64,000 bases of DNA from Parvularcula maris (GCF_024505085.1 NZ_JANIBC010000004.1:182651-246650); one strand, 5' to 3'; positions 34,369 through 43,548 are shown, counted from the stretch's first letter. Program-made: numbers and translations. The notes: a model not told the origin generated them from the letters alone.

Positions 34369-36384
34369 TTAACGACGGGGTTCGTCGTCATCGTCGGCGA
34401 GTTCGTCGGTTTCTTCCTCGATCTCGTCACCGGCTTCTTCGGCTTCGTTCTCAATGTCGTCACCAAGTTCCTCGGCTTCCTGTTCGACATTCTCGGCACC
34501 AGCTTCGATGTCGTTGCCGAGCTCTTCGGTCTCACGCTCAACGTCGTTGCCGAACTCTTCCGCTTCCATCTCGGTAGTTTCAGCGCCGGCTTCGATATCG
34601 TTGCCGAGCTCGTTGGTCTCGCGTTCGATGTCGTTACCTAGCTCTTCCGCTTCCTGTTCGGTCGCATCGTAGCCGCGCTCGATATCGTTGCCGAGTTCTT
34701 CGGTTTCGCGCTCGACGTCATTGCCAAGCTCTTCCGCTTCGTACTCGACTTCGTTGCCGAGAGCTTCTGCATCGGCAGCAGTTTCGGCAGCTTCACGCTC
34801 GACATCGTTGCCGAACTCTTCCGCTTCCATCTCAGCTTCGTCGTAGCCGCGCTCGATGTCGTCGCCCATCTGATCGGCTTCGGTCTCGATGGCGTTTCCG
34901 GCTTCGTCGAACTCAGCTTCAGCCTCGTTCAGCGTTTCGTCCGTTTCCGCTTCGAACTCTTGGACTTCGCGTTCCGCGGCGGTCCGGTTGCCTTGGAAGG
35001 TGTTGTTCACACCGTCCTGCAGGCGACGGGTCAGCGGCACGGCGAGGGTACCTTCATAGGGCGTCATCGTGCCGAAGTTCTCCGGAGAGACGTCCACGGA
35101 GTAGCCGACATTGGTCTCCGCATCACCCTCGGCGACAGCGATGTCCGAGTAGGGAAGGGCGTAGCGCTGATCGTCATAGGCGATGACGACGTTCTCGAGA
35201 CGACCCTCGGAGCTCATCACCAGATCTTCGACCTCGACGGTCTCGTCGGAGGAGGCGAGCTGGATCTCGGCGCTGCGCAGCTCGGAGAGGAGCGTGTTGC
35301 CGTTCTCGCCGATCACGAAGTCGTCGCGCGACCAGGGTGCGTAAGCAGCAATGGTCTCTTTGTCGGCGTCGATCTCGAAACGCAGCTTCTCGCCGTCACG
35401 AACCGGGGTCAGCTTGTCGAAGGCGACCACATAGGTCTCTTCGCCAACGCCCGCAAAGCCGCCACTCTCGATGATGGCGTCGGTGGCCATGCCGTTCTCG
35501 TCGACGATCACGTCGATCAGGTCGGCTACTTCATCGCCTTCAGCGTTGAAGATGTCGACGTCGATGAGCTGGTAGCCGTAGACTTCGCCGCCGAAATCGG
35601 TGCCCATGGACTCGGTGGAGGCGTCGACATTGGCGACGGCCATCTCGTCGTCGTCCATCTCATCCATATCGTCGCCATCGGCGAGGCGGGCCTCGTCGTC
35701 GGAGACGGGTATGTCGTACTCGTCATCCTGGGCAACGGTGGTGGTAGAGACTTCGCCTTCGTCCTCAGTATCGTAGTCCTGGGAGATCGGGCTTACCGCA
35801 GCGTCGGGTCCGTCTTCATAGGTCCCGGTGGCAGGGTCGAAGGCAGTGCCATCGTCCAGTTCGGAGCGGTTGTAGTCCTCGTCCTCGAGGGGCTCGCCCT
35901 CGTTCAGAGTGTTGTAGTCCTCGGCTTCGTACTCATCCGAGGTGTCGACGTCGTCCATGTCGTCATCGGACATGGTGTCGGCGTCGTCCGACATTTCGCC
36001 CATATCCTCGGGCGGGTTCATGTCGCCGGGCTGGGTCTCAGCCGGCATCATGGTGGGGTCGGCGTCCTCCATCTCCTGCTCGGGCATGTCCGGCGTGGTG
36101 CTCGAGTTCGGAGAGGTCTGCTGGAGATTGCCCTCGGCATCCATCTCCATGTCGCCGTCGGCAGCGTCGTCTTCTTCAGTGGTGGTCTGCAGAACGACGT
36201 CGTTCAGCTCTTCCGCGCTGTCGACTTCGTCAAGTTCGTCCTGTTCGAGTTCATCGACCTCGGCAGGGACGTCTGCGCCCGGCTCGACATATTCTTGGGG
36301 ATCAACAGCCTCTTGGCTTTCCTGGGCATAGGCGCCAGCGATCATCAAGGTGCTGATAGCAGTACTGCAAAGAAGGGTTTTCAT
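34369..36384 (-). CDS. Exported acidic PRC-barrel protein with helical 11/18-residue repeats
   Basis: A protein of 671 residues with a signal peptide ending GAYA|QE. Residues about 25-260 are a low-complexity Asp/Glu-rich region. Two PRC-barrel-like segments follow, at about 265-330 (VYGYQLIDVDIFNAEGDEV) and 355-415. From about 504 to 659 the protein is a regular helix made of 11- and 18-residue units starting EELGNDIE or EEFGNDVE. It ends DDDDEPRR. The extreme acidity suggests cation binding or periplasmic stress tolerance (inference). Confidence 0.8.
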   Translation of the reverse strand: MKTLLCSTAISTLMIAGAYAQESQEAVDPQEYVEPGADVPAEVDELEQDELDEVDSAEELNDVVLQTTTEEDDAADGDMEMDAEGNLQQTSPNSSTTPDMPEQEMEDADPTMMPAETQPGDMNPPEDMGEMSDDADTMSDDDMDDVDTSDEYEAEDYNTLNEGEPLEDEDYNRSELDDGTAFDPATGTYEDGPDAAVSPISQDYDTEDEGEVSTTTVAQDDEYDIPVSDDEARLADGDDMDEMDDDEMAVANVDASTESMGTDFGGEVYGYQLIDVDIFNAEGDEVADLIDVIVDENGMATDAIIESGGFAGVGEETYVVAFDKLTPVRDGEKLRFEIDADKETIAAYAPWSRDDFVIGENGNTLLSELRSAEIQLASSDETVEVEDLVMSSEGRLENVVIAYDDQRYALPYSDIAVAEGDAETNVGYSVDVSPENFGTMTPYEGTLAVPLTRRLQDGVNNTFQGNRTAAEREVQEFEAETDETLNEAEAEFDEAGNAIETEADQMGDDIERGYDEAEMEAEEFGNDVEREAAETAADAEALGNEVEYEAEELGNDVERETEELGNDIERGYDATEQEAEELGNDIERETNELGNDIEAGAETTEMEAEEFGNDVERETEELGNDIEAGAENVEQEAEELGDDIENEAEEAGDEIEEETDELADDDDEPRR

Positions 36385-36566
36385 GTTCCGCCTTCAAAAG
36401 TTTCTACAGACCGGCCAACACAGCTTTCGCGGGAGGGTTTCACTGTCGCGCAGAGGTGAAAGCAGTAACTATAAAGGGTTGTTAACCTTCACGAACTGAT
36501 TGTGAATTTACGGTGTTCTATGAAATGAGGTTGTGACTTTCACACCCTTTTCTGGTAGGGAAGACC

Positions 36567-37169
36567 ATGGGCTGGTGGAAATTTGCAAGTTTAGTGCTTT
36601 TGGTGGCGGCTAGCGGCTGTCACACACGCTCGCCTGACGCCCGCGAGGGTATGGTTGGCGGCATCCGGGAGGGCGCGCTGGCGCCGCTCGAGGATCTTAA
36701 CGTCCGTCGTGAACAGATCCCGCCGCTCCTGGCCGAGCTCGACGTCTACGAGAAACCCGTTCCTTCAAGCTGTACGGGCATTGAGATCGAGATAGCCGAC
36801 CTTGAGAGCTACGTTGGCTCGGATATCGACCGGGTTGCACCGGTGGGCTCCACCAGCTTCCGCAGCCGCATGTCCGACATTGCCGACGACCAGGCCTACC
36901 GTCTGGTCAGCGATCTGACCACGGATTTCATTCCCTTCCGCTCCATGGTGCGCCGGGCCACTGGCGCTTCGGCTCATGACAAGGCCGTGCGTGAGGCCTA
37001 TCGCCGTGGCCGCCTGCGCCGCAGCTATCTGAAAGGCGTCGGCTTCGCGATGGGCTGCGACAGCCCCGCCGCGCCGCGCTTCCCGCAGACCGTGGCCGAG
37101 CGCCGCCGTCTCGACGCGGAAGCTGCCTCGGTGAGCTTCGAGGTGCTGGAAGTTCCGCCTGCTTGGTAG
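36567..37169 (+). CDS. Lipoprotein, unknown function
   Basis: A protein of 200 residues with a lipobox at LLVAASGC, so it is anchored after processing. Two further Cys (SSCTGIEIEI and MGCDSPAAP) may form a disulfide. The RRRYRRGRLRRSYLKG-like region is basic. No family recognised. It is divergent from the acidic PRC-barrel gene, with about 180 bases between starts. Confidence 0.75.
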   Translation: MGWWKFASLVLLVAASGCHTRSPDAREGMVGGIREGALAPLEDLNVRREQIPPLLAELDVYEKPVPSSCTGIEIEIADLESYVGSDIDRVAPVGSTSFRSRMSDIADDQAYRLVSDLTTDFIPFRSMVRRATGASAHDKAVREAYRRGRLRRSYLKGVGFAMGCDSPAAPRFPQTVAERRRLDAEAASVSFEVLEVPPAW

Positions 37170-37260
37170 CGGGCACGAACACCGCTGTCTTTGCTGCCTT
37201 TAACCGCTTGCGTCTCATGTCGCCTCTCGGCATCACCGCGGCAGCAAGCGGAGCGGTGCG

Positions 37261-38004
37261 ATGGCGCGGAAAGTCTATAAGAGCGCGAAGGAAGCGCTCG
37301 AAGGTCTCACCTTCGACGGCATGACGGTGATGGCAGGGGGCTTCGGTCTTTGCGGCATTCCCGAGCAGCTCATCATTGCGCTGCGCGATTCAGGCGCCAA
37401 GGACATCACCGCCATCTCTAACAATGCGGGCGTCGACGATTGGGGCCTGGGGCTCCTGCTCCAAACGCGGCAGATCAAGAAGATGGTCAGCTCCTATGTG
37501 GGCGAGAACAAGACCTTCGAGAAGCAGTATCTCGGCGGCGAGCTGGACCTAGAGTTCAACCCCCAAGGAACGCTCGCCGAGCGCATCAGGGCAGGCGGCG
37601 CGGGCATCCCGGCCTTCTACACCAAGACCGGCGTCGGCACGAAGATCGCCGAGGGCAAGGAAGAGCGCGAGTTCGGCGGCGAGCGCTACATTCTAGAGAC
37701 GGGCCTGACCGCGGACCTCTCTTTGGTCCGCGCCTGGAAGGGGGACCATGAGGGCAACCTCGTCTTCCGCAAGACTGCCCGCAACTTCAACCCGATGATG
37801 GCCACCGCCGGGAAGACCTGCGTCGCCGAGGTGGAGCACCTCGTCCCCACTGGCGAGCTCGACCCGGATCACATCCACACGGCTGGCATCTTCGTCGACC
37901 GGATCGTCGAGGCGGAGCAGGAGAAGCGCATCGAGCAGCGCACGACCCAGGAAGCAGCCGCCGCCAAGGCAAAGCAGGGCGCGACCGGCGGCAAAGCGGC
38001 TTGA
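37261..38004 (+). CDS. scoA: 3-oxoacid CoA-transferase subunit A
   Basis: A protein of 247 residues, one half of the succinyl-CoA:3-ketoacid CoA-transferase, which activates acetoacetate using succinyl-Co[14 protein letters not shown] is the CoA-binding glycine loop, and [15 protein letters not shown] and [20 protein letters not shown] are typical of subunit A. The usual partner scoB follows after an unusual small ORF. Confidence 0.93.
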   Translation: MARKVYKSAKEALEGLTFDGMTVMAGGFGLCGIPEQLIIALRDSGAKDITAISNNAGVDDWGLGLLLQTRQIKKMVSSYVGENKTFEKQYLGGELDLEFNPQGTLAERIRAGGAGIPAFYTKTGVGTKIAEGKEEREFGGERYILETGLTADLSLVRAWKGDHEGNLVFRKTARNFNPMMATAGKTCVAEVEHLVPTGELDPDHIHTAGIFVDRIVEAEQEKRIEQRTTQEAAAAKAKQGATGGKAA

Positions 38005-38023
38005 GGTAACGGAGGAAAATCAG

Positions 38024-38254
38024 ATGGCTACAACTCTACCAGCAGCCGAGGCATCTGCCGAACTCGCAGAGAGCTTTGTTGATCGTGCTTACCGGTACTT
38101 AGATGGTGCCGATGCTAGCGATGGAGAAAAGTTATTAGCCGCATCGCAGCTAGCGAATGTAATGGCGACGGTTTTCGCAGCCTCCGCTGGAAATCAAGAT
38201 CTAAGCTCAGCATCTGTGAAAAAGGCTGCTGAAGTAGTCTCTCGGAGTAGATAA
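38024..38254 (+). CDS. Small orphan protein between CoA-transferase subunits
   Basis: A protein of 76 residues: hydrophilic, Ala-rich, probably helical, with no family recognised. A strong GGAGG precedes ATG 38024, and its stop is two bases before the GTG of scoB. Hand counts of two lines give about 52% GC, below both flanking genes. Codons such as TTA and GAA are frequent here and rare in neighbours, which suggests acquired DNA. Confidence 0.65.
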   Translation: MATTLPAAEASAELAESFVDRAYRYLDGADASDGEKLLAASQLANVMATVFAASAGNQDLSSASVKKAAEVVSRSR

Positions 38255-38256
38255 AC

Positions 38257-38892
38257 GTGCCCTGGACCCGTGATCAGATGGCCGAGAAAGCCGCGAGCGA
38301 GCTCGAAGACGGCTTCTACGTGAACCTTGGGATCGGCATCCCAACCCTGGTGGCGAACTACATTCCGGGCGGCATGGAGGTCACGCTCCAGTCCGAGAAC
38401 GGGATGCTCGGCATGGGGCCTTTCCCGACTGAGACGCAAGTCGACGCCGACCTCATCAATGCCGGCAAGCAGACCATCACCGAGCTCGACAAGACGAGCT
38501 TCTTCAGCTCGGCCGACAGCTTCGCGATGATCCGCGGGGGGCATATCGACCTCTCCATCCTCGGCGCGATGGAGGTGAGCCAAGGCGGCGACCTCGCCAA
38601 CTGGATGATCCCCGGCAAGATGGTGAAGGGCATGGGCGGCGCCATGGACCTCGTCGCCGGAGTGAAGCGCGTCGTGGTCCTGATGGATCACATGTCCAAG
38701 TCGGGCGACCCGAAGCTCCTCAAGGAGTGCTCCCTACCGCTCACCGGTGTGGCCTGCGTCGACCGGGTGGTCAGCTCCCACGGGGTCTTCGATGTGGACA
38801 AGGCGGCGGGCAAGCTGAAGCTCATTGAGATAGCGCCGGAGGTGACGCTCGACGAGCTGCGCGCCAGCACCGAGGCTGCGTTCGAGGCTTAG
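38257..38892 (+). CDS. scoB: 3-oxoacid CoA-transferase subunit B
   Basis: A protein of 211 residues. The catalytic glutamate is in [11 protein letters not shown], where it forms the acyl-anhydride and CoA-thioester intermediates. [14 protein letters not shown] and VVLMDH are also conserved. The start is GTG at 38257 with CGGAG before it, inside the end of the small orphan gene. Confidence 0.94.
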   Translation: MPWTRDQMAEKAASELEDGFYVNLGIGIPTLVANYIPGGMEVTLQSENGMLGMGPFPTETQVDADLINAGKQTITELDKTSFFSSADSFAMIRGGHIDLSILGAMEVSQGGDLANWMIPGKMVKGMGGAMDLVAGVKRVVVLMDHMSKSGDPKLLKECSLPLTGVACVDRVVSSHGVFDVDKAAGKLKLIEIAPEVTLDELRASTEAAFEA

Positions 38893-38955
38893 GGCTGGTC
38901 TCTTGTCCCTTATGCAGTCATGATGATCTAGGGACGGCGATAGACTGCCTTTATC

Positions 38956-39345
38956 TTATCCGTCCCGTCCAACCTGCTCCGCGAAACCAATCAGATTGCC
39001 CGAAGGGTCACGCACATAGATCTCCCGCGCGCCATAATCGGTCATGCGGGCGGGCACCGCGATCGAGTGCTCATCAATCCTAGCTTCGAGATCAGCGAGA
39101 GAGGCGACTTCGATATAGATGACCGAGCGGCCCACGCCTTCGATCAGCGTTTTGTCCTGCGCCCGCGCGAGATCGAAGGACTGGTACATCACCTCTATAC
39201 CGTCCGCAGACAGCGCGGCAAACCCGAGCCCCTCGCCGAAGGGCACGGTCATGGTCGTCTCGAAACCCAGCCCGCTCCAGAACGCAGCACAGGCCTCAAC
39301 GTCCTCCGCCAGAAGAACGGGAGTGATCTTCAGAAAACGTTCCAT
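38956..39345 (-). CDS. VOC (glyoxalase/bleomycin-resistance) family protein
   Basis: A protein of 129 residues from ATG 39345, which has a perfect GGAGG five to six bases upstream. MERFLKITPVLLAEDVEACA and AREIYVRDPSGNLIGFAEQV are the usual VOC repeats. An in-frame upstream ATG at 39438 adds a convincing signal peptide (MFRLVLIGCMLVTCGSG ... TVAQ), so a secreted longer form is possible. It is divergent from padR and shares a palindromic intergenic region with it. Substrate unknown. Confidence 0.82.
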   Translation of the reverse strand: MERFLKITPVLLAEDVEACAAFWSGLGFETTMTVPFGEGLGFAALSADGIEVMYQSFDLARAQDKTLIEGVGRSVIYIEVASLADLEARIDEHSIAVPARMTDYGAREIYVRDPSGNLIGFAEQVGRDG

Positions 39346-39453
39346 GCGGTCCTCCTCTATGAAAGCAGGCTGCGCGACGGTTGCCTGGCCGCTGCCACAA
39401 GTGACCAGCATGCAACCGATCAGAACAAGTCGAAACATTCTCGCAACCCCTAG

Positions 39454-39472
39454 CTAGTATTAATAATACTAG
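39454..39472. promoter_or_regulatory. Perfect palindrome, candidate PadR operator
   Basis: CTAGTATTA-A-TAATACTAG is a perfect inverted repeat with a one-base centre, in an AT-rich segment between the divergent VOC and padR genes. It contains sequences close to the -10 hexamer on both strands. A PadR dimer bound here would block both promoters; that is inference from position and symmetry. Confidence 0.7.
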
Positions 39473-39534
39473 TTTGTGTTCTCTGGCGCAAGGGGTTTTG
39501 CGCTTGGAACTGCCTTGCCGCTAGAACGCGGTCC

Positions 39535-40107
39535 ATGAAGCTCACCGTTCCCGATCTCGTGGTTCTATCGGTGCTCGTGAGAGCAGGGCCGATGCACGGA
39601 TACGACCTCTGGCAACGCCTGTCGGCTGCTGACGTGCGAGACTGGGTACGGGTGTCGCGTCCGCAGACCTACTATTCGCTCCGCAAGCTGACGGAAGGGG
39701 GTTACCTACAGAGGGTAGAGGCGTCCAAGCCTTCGGGCGGACCCGAACGCACCACCGTTCGCGCAGCGGCATCAGGCAAGCGAGCGCTATGGGAGGCGCT
39801 TGCGCTGGATCAATGGGTGGAGCGGCCGCCGCCCCATGCCTTCGTGACCTGGGCGGCCATGGCGGCGCAGGGTGATCCGGCGGTCGCGCAGCAGCAGATC
39901 GAACGACACCGTGCGATCCTTTCAGGGGAGATCACACGGGAGGAAGACACCCTCTTCGCGCTCGATGGAAAGGCGGGGGTCGACGCCGCCGTCGCCCGCG
40001 CTCTGGTGCGAATGGCCATCAGGCGAATGAGGGCAGACCTCGCTTCTCTCGACGAGGTAGCGGATGCGCTGGCGCTCGCGAGCTGGGCCGAAGACGGATT
40101 GAGCTGA
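39535..40107 (+). CDS. PadR-family transcriptional regulator
   Basis: A protein of 190 residues. The N-terminal winged helix begins VPDLVVLSVLVRAGPMHGYD, with RPQTYYSLRKLTEGGYL as recognition and wing region, then a helical C-terminal dimerisation domain. PadR proteins usually repress detoxification genes and their own promoter. Its divergent neighbour is a VOC protein, and a perfect palindrome lies between them. Ligand unknown. Confidence 0.9.
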   Translation: MKLTVPDLVVLSVLVRAGPMHGYDLWQRLSAADVRDWVRVSRPQTYYSLRKLTEGGYLQRVEASKPSGGPERTTVRAAASGKRALWEALALDQWVERPPPHAFVTWAAMAAQGDPAVAQQQIERHRAILSGEITREEDTLFALDGKAGVDAAVARALVRMAIRRMRADLASLDEVADALALASWAEDGLS

Positions 40108-40153
40108 TGCAAGGGGCCTTCGCCTCTTGGACGGTTGAGCCTACCTCCACCCC

Positions 40154-40903
40154 ATGCCGCGCTTCATCCGTACCGTCGATCTCGAGACCACGGGCTCGCG
40201 CCCGCCTGCCCATGCCGTCTGCGAGATCGGCTGGCAGGACGTAGTCGAGCAGCCTGACAGGACATGGGAAGTGGGCGGCGAGGACGGTTTCATTATCTGC
40301 GATCCCGAACGGGACATCCCGCCGGTCACCCAAGCCGTCCACCACCTCACCGATGAGGACGTGAAAGGCTGCCCGGTCTTTCGCGACGTAGCGCCTGAGG
40401 TGCTCCGTCCGGGGCCGGACTGTATCGGCCTCGCTGCCCACAGGGTGACCTTCGAGAGCCGCTTCTGCACGCCGGAGCTGACCGGTGGCCTGCCCTGGGT
40501 CTGCACCTGGAAGTCGGCACTTCGGTGCTTTCCGGACAGCCCCAGCTTCTCGAACCAGGTGCTCAAATACTGGCGAAAGCCCGAAGGCCTCGACCGTCAG
40601 CGCGCTTTGCCTGTGCACAGAGCGTTTCCTGATGCCTACACCACGGCCTTTCACCTGCGCGATATGCTCAACATGGTCGGCCCGGACGAGCTCTTCGCTT
40701 GGAACGAGGAGCCGGGCCTTCTCCCGCGCGTCCCGCGCGGCGAGCTGCGCGGGACCAAATGGGGTGAGCTGAGCGATGCCGAACTGACACCCCTCCTCCG
40801 GGACAGGGATGTGGACATCCGCTTCTCGGCCAGCCGCGAGATGGAGCGGCGCACAGGTCTTCCTGCGACGGAGAAGCGGGAGAAGCAGGGCGTGCTGCTT
40901 TAA
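40154..40903 (+). CDS. ExoX-like DEDD exonuclease
   Basis: A protein of 249 residues. Motif I is VDLETTG (D9, E11); the HRAFPDAYTTAFHL segment supplies the His and last Asp of DEDDh nucleases. The C-terminal LLPRVPRGELRGTKWGELSD matches the tail of exodeoxyribonuclease X-type enzymes, which degrade single-strand DNA 3' to 5'. Specificity for DNA or RNA is inferred. Confidence 0.85.
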   Translation: MPRFIRTVDLETTGSRPPAHAVCEIGWQDVVEQPDRTWEVGGEDGFIICDPERDIPPVTQAVHHLTDEDVKGCPVFRDVAPEVLRPGPDCIGLAAHRVTFESRFCTPELTGGLPWVCTWKSALRCFPDSPSFSNQVLKYWRKPEGLDRQRALPVHRAFPDAYTTAFHLRDMLNMVGPDELFAWNEEPGLLPRVPRGELRGTKWGELSDAELTPLLRDRDVDIRFSASREMERRTGLPATEKREKQGVLL

Positions 40904-40935
40904 CGCAGCTCCTCTGAAAGAACATTCCGCTGATC

Positions 40936-41068
40936 CGTCATCCCGGAAAGCCGGTAGGCTTATCCGGGACCCATGGACCGAACGGAAGAAGTAGGTAGGA
41001 AGGTTCTGTCCATGGGTCCGTCGATCCGCGCTGCGGCTCAACCTCGTTTCAGTCGGCCGGGATGACGG
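40936..41068. repeat. Dispersed palindromic repeat, family A
   Basis: The outer arms are CGTCATCCCGG (40936-40946) and CCGGGATGACGG (41057-41068). The inner arms are GGGACCCATGGACCG (40966-40980) and GTCCATGGGTCC (41008-41019). The centre differs from the other copies. It lies between the exonuclease and the PepSY-type gene. Confidence 0.85.
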
Positions 41069-41086
41069 TGGGAATACGCTGTACCC

Positions 41087-41788
41087 CTACCGTCCCATCC
41101 ACCTCGCAACCCGCGTCGCCACCAATGCCGAGCCGCTCAGGGCAAAGAGCAGCGCGAACACTGTTGTCGCGCGAAGCCACCAGGAGTTGAAGTTTTCGCG
41201 GCTTGACCAGTCCATGATGTGAAGCCCCCACATGAAGTCGAAGCTGTACCACAGTGGCGTACGCACCTTTTCTAGTTCGCCGGTCAGGGGGTGGAAGTAG
41301 AGGGCGGCGCGGTCATCCGGTCCGAAGCTCGCCTCCCATACCGGACCGTCGCCGCCCACCGCGCGGGGGCGCTCTTCGAGATAGGTGAGGCCTGCGAGGG
41401 TGCCTCGTCCGGCATAGCTGCTTTCCGCCAGCCTGGCCATCGCTTCCTCGTTCAGAACCGGCAAGCGTTCGCCCGTCAGACCACTGACTAGCACCTCCTC
41501 GAGGCCGTAGCGGACGACCCAGACCGGCTCGCCCGAACGCATGGTCAGCAGAGCCTCGTTGGCGGGGAAGGGGGCGGCGGCCATGGCAATTTCGGGCGCG
41601 ACGATGCCGCTTTCAGGCAGGAAAGGCGCCGAGCGGTCGGTACGCAGATGGTCGCCGCGCACGCGGTCGATGTCGAAGCCGACCATGAAGAGGCCCGAGG
41701 CGAACCATAGAAGCACTTGGGCGCCGACGGCGATGGCGAGCGCCAGGTGAAGCTGACGCAGGCGGCGCTGCCAGAGGCCTCTGGTCAT
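41087..41788 (-). CDS. PepSY-type membrane protein
   Basis: A protein of 233 residues with an N-terminal helix (HLALAIAVGAQVLLWFASGLF) and a C-terminal helix (ATTVFALLFALSGSALVATR). The periplasmic part between them has ALYFHPLTGELEKVRTPLWYSFDFMWGLHIMDW, typical of PepSY-associated membrane proteins involved in iron or redox handling. It follows purB with one base between stop and start. Confidence 0.8.
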   Translation of the reverse strand: MTRGLWQRRLRQLHLALAIAVGAQVLLWFASGLFMVGFDIDRVRGDHLRTDRSAPFLPESGIVAPEIAMAAAPFPANEALLTMRSGEPVWVVRYGLEEVLVSGLTGERLPVLNEEAMARLAESSYAGRGTLAGLTYLEERPRAVGGDGPVWEASFGPDDRAALYFHPLTGELEKVRTPLWYSFDFMWGLHIMDWSSRENFNSWWLRATTVFALLFALSGSALVATRVARWMGR

Positions 41789-41789
41789 C

Positions 41790-43097
41790 TCAACTCTCAC
41801 CGAAGACGCGGGCGAAGATCGTATCGACATGCTTGGTGTGGTGGTTCATGTCGAACATCGCCTCGACCTCTTCGGCGGACAGCGCGGCCATGACCTCTTC
41901 GTCCGCCTTCAGAAGGTCGAGGAACTTGGCGCTCTCGTCCCAGACCTTCATCGCGTTGCGCTGGACGAGGCGGTAGGCGTCCTCGCGGCTGATGCCTGCC
42001 TGGGTAAGGGCGAGGAGCACGCGCTGGGAGAAGACGAGGCCGCCAAGCTGGTCGAGGTTGCGCTGCATGTTCTCAGGGTAGACGATCAGCTTCTCGATGA
42101 CGCCGGCAAGACGATGGAGGGCGAAGTCGAGATGGGTGGTGGCATCGGGTCCGATCCCTCTTTCCACGGAGGAGTGGCTGATGTCCCGCTCATGCCACAG
42201 CGCCACGTTCTCCATGGCCGGAACCACGGCGGAGCGGACGAGGCGGGCGAGGCCGGTGAGGTTCTCGGTGAGGATCGGGTTCTTCTTATGCGGCATAGCC
42301 GAGGAGCCTTTCTGGCCCTTGGAGAAGAACTCGGACGCCTCCAGCACCTCCGTACGCTGAAGGTGACGGATCTCCGTGGCGAGACGCTCCACCGACGAGG
42401 CGATGATGCCGAGGGTCGCGAAGAACGCGGCATGGCGGTCGCGGGGGATGACCTGCGTCGAGACAGGCTCGGGCTTGAGGCCCAGCTTCTCCGCTACGTA
42501 TTCTTCGACGGAAGGGAGCGTGTTTGCGAAGGTGCCCACCGCGCCGGAGAGAGCGCAGGTGGCGATCTCCTCGCGCGCGGTCCTGAGCCTCGTCAGCCCC
42601 CGGTCGAACTCTGCGTAGAAGGTGGCGAGGGTCACGCCGAAGGTCGTCGGCTCGGCATGGATGCCGTGGCTGCGTCCGATCTTGACCGTGTCCTTGTGCT
42701 CGAAGGCGCGGGTCCTGAGGGCGGCGAGGACCCGCTCGATGCCCTCGATCAGCATGTCGGCGGCTCTAGTGAGCTGCACGGCAAGCTGCGTGTCCAGAAT
42801 ATCCGAACTCGTCAGACCCTGGTGGACGAAGCGGGCGTCCTCGCCGATGAACTCGGCGAGGTGGGTAAGGAAGGCGATGACGTCGTGCTTGGTCTCCGCC
42901 TCGATCTCGTGGATGCGCTCGACGGAGAAGGTGGCGGCGTCGCCCTTCTCGCGGATGGTCCTTGCCGCCTCTTTCGGGATGATTCCCTCCTCGGCCATGG
43001 CCTCGGCGGCATAGGCCTCGATCTCGAACCAGATACGGTACTTGGTGGCGTCGGACCAGAGGTCGATCATGGGCTGGCGGGCATAGCGGGGGATCAT
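41790..43097 (-). CDS. purB: Adenylosuccinate lyase
   Basis: A protein of 435 residues. It acts twice in purine synthesis, releasing fumarate from SAICAR and from adenylosuccinate. GSSAMPHKKNPILTENL is the flexible signature loop and SRSHGIHAEPTTFG carries a catalytic His. ATG 43097 starts MIPRYARQPMIDLW, with AAGGA upstream; the longer ORF start is not supported. Confidence 0.97.
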   Translation of the reverse strand: MIPRYARQPMIDLWSDATKYRIWFEIEAYAAEAMAEEGIIPKEAARTIREKGDAATFSVERIHEIEAETKHDVIAFLTHLAEFIGEDARFVHQGLTSSDILDTQLAVQLTRAADMLIEGIERVLAALRTRAFEHKDTVKIGRSHGIHAEPTTFGVTLATFYAEFDRGLTRLRTAREEIATCALSGAVGTFANTLPSVEEYVAEKLGLKPEPVSTQVIPRDRHAAFFATLGIIASSVERLATEIRHLQRTEVLEASEFFSKGQKGSSAMPHKKNPILTENLTGLARLVRSAVVPAMENVALWHERDISHSSVERGIGPDATTHLDFALHRLAGVIEKLIVYPENMQRNLDQLGGLVFSQRVLLALTQAGISREDAYRLVQRNAMKVWDESAKFLDLLKADEEVMAALSAEEVEAMFDMNHHTKHVDTIFARVFGES

Positions 43098-43140
43098 CGG
43101 TTTGTCCTTGTCTTCATCGGCAGTGCGCCGCACAAATCTG

Positions 43141-43548
43141 GTGTCGCCGCATCAACGCTATACGAGGCCCCCGATCAAGACCCGCTACGACTGCATGAAG
43201 TGCCCGGCCTATTGCTGCTCCTACGCGCATATCCCGGTGACTGAGGACGATGTCGGCGTCCTGGCCGAGTATTTCGACCTGGACCACGACCAGGCGAGAA
43301 AACGCTTCACGAAGCGCGGCGACGAGGACAGCCCCCGCGTCCTGCGGCACAAGGCCGACGAGCATTTCGGTACGATCTGCCGTTTTCTCGATTCAGAGAC
43401 CCGCGGCTGCTCCATCTACGAGGCGAGGCCGCAGATCTGCCGCGACTTTCCCAACCGGAAGCGGTGCGGGTATTACGAGTTTCTCATACACGAGCGTGAG
43501 ACTCAGGAGGATGAGGAGTGGATCTCGACAACGGGCAACTGGAGCTAG
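43141..43548 (+). CDS. YkgJ-family Cys-cluster protein
   Basis: A protein of about 135 residues. The cluster C-M-K-C-P-A-Y-C-C near the start and later Cys in TICRFLDSETRGCSIYEARP and QICRDFPNRKRC are the YkgJ pattern, which probably binds zinc or iron. The start is uncertain: the first Cys excludes the internal ATG at 43195, so GTG 43141 was taken, with TTG 43102 as alternative. Its last four bases overlap the recG stop on the other strand. Confidence 0.8.
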   Translation: MSPHQRYTRPPIKTRYDCMKCPAYCCSYAHIPVTEDDVGVLAEYFDLDHDQARKRFTKRGDEDSPRVLRHKADEHFGTICRFLDSETRGCSIYEARPQICRDFPNRKRCGYYEFLIHERETQEDEEWISTTGNWS

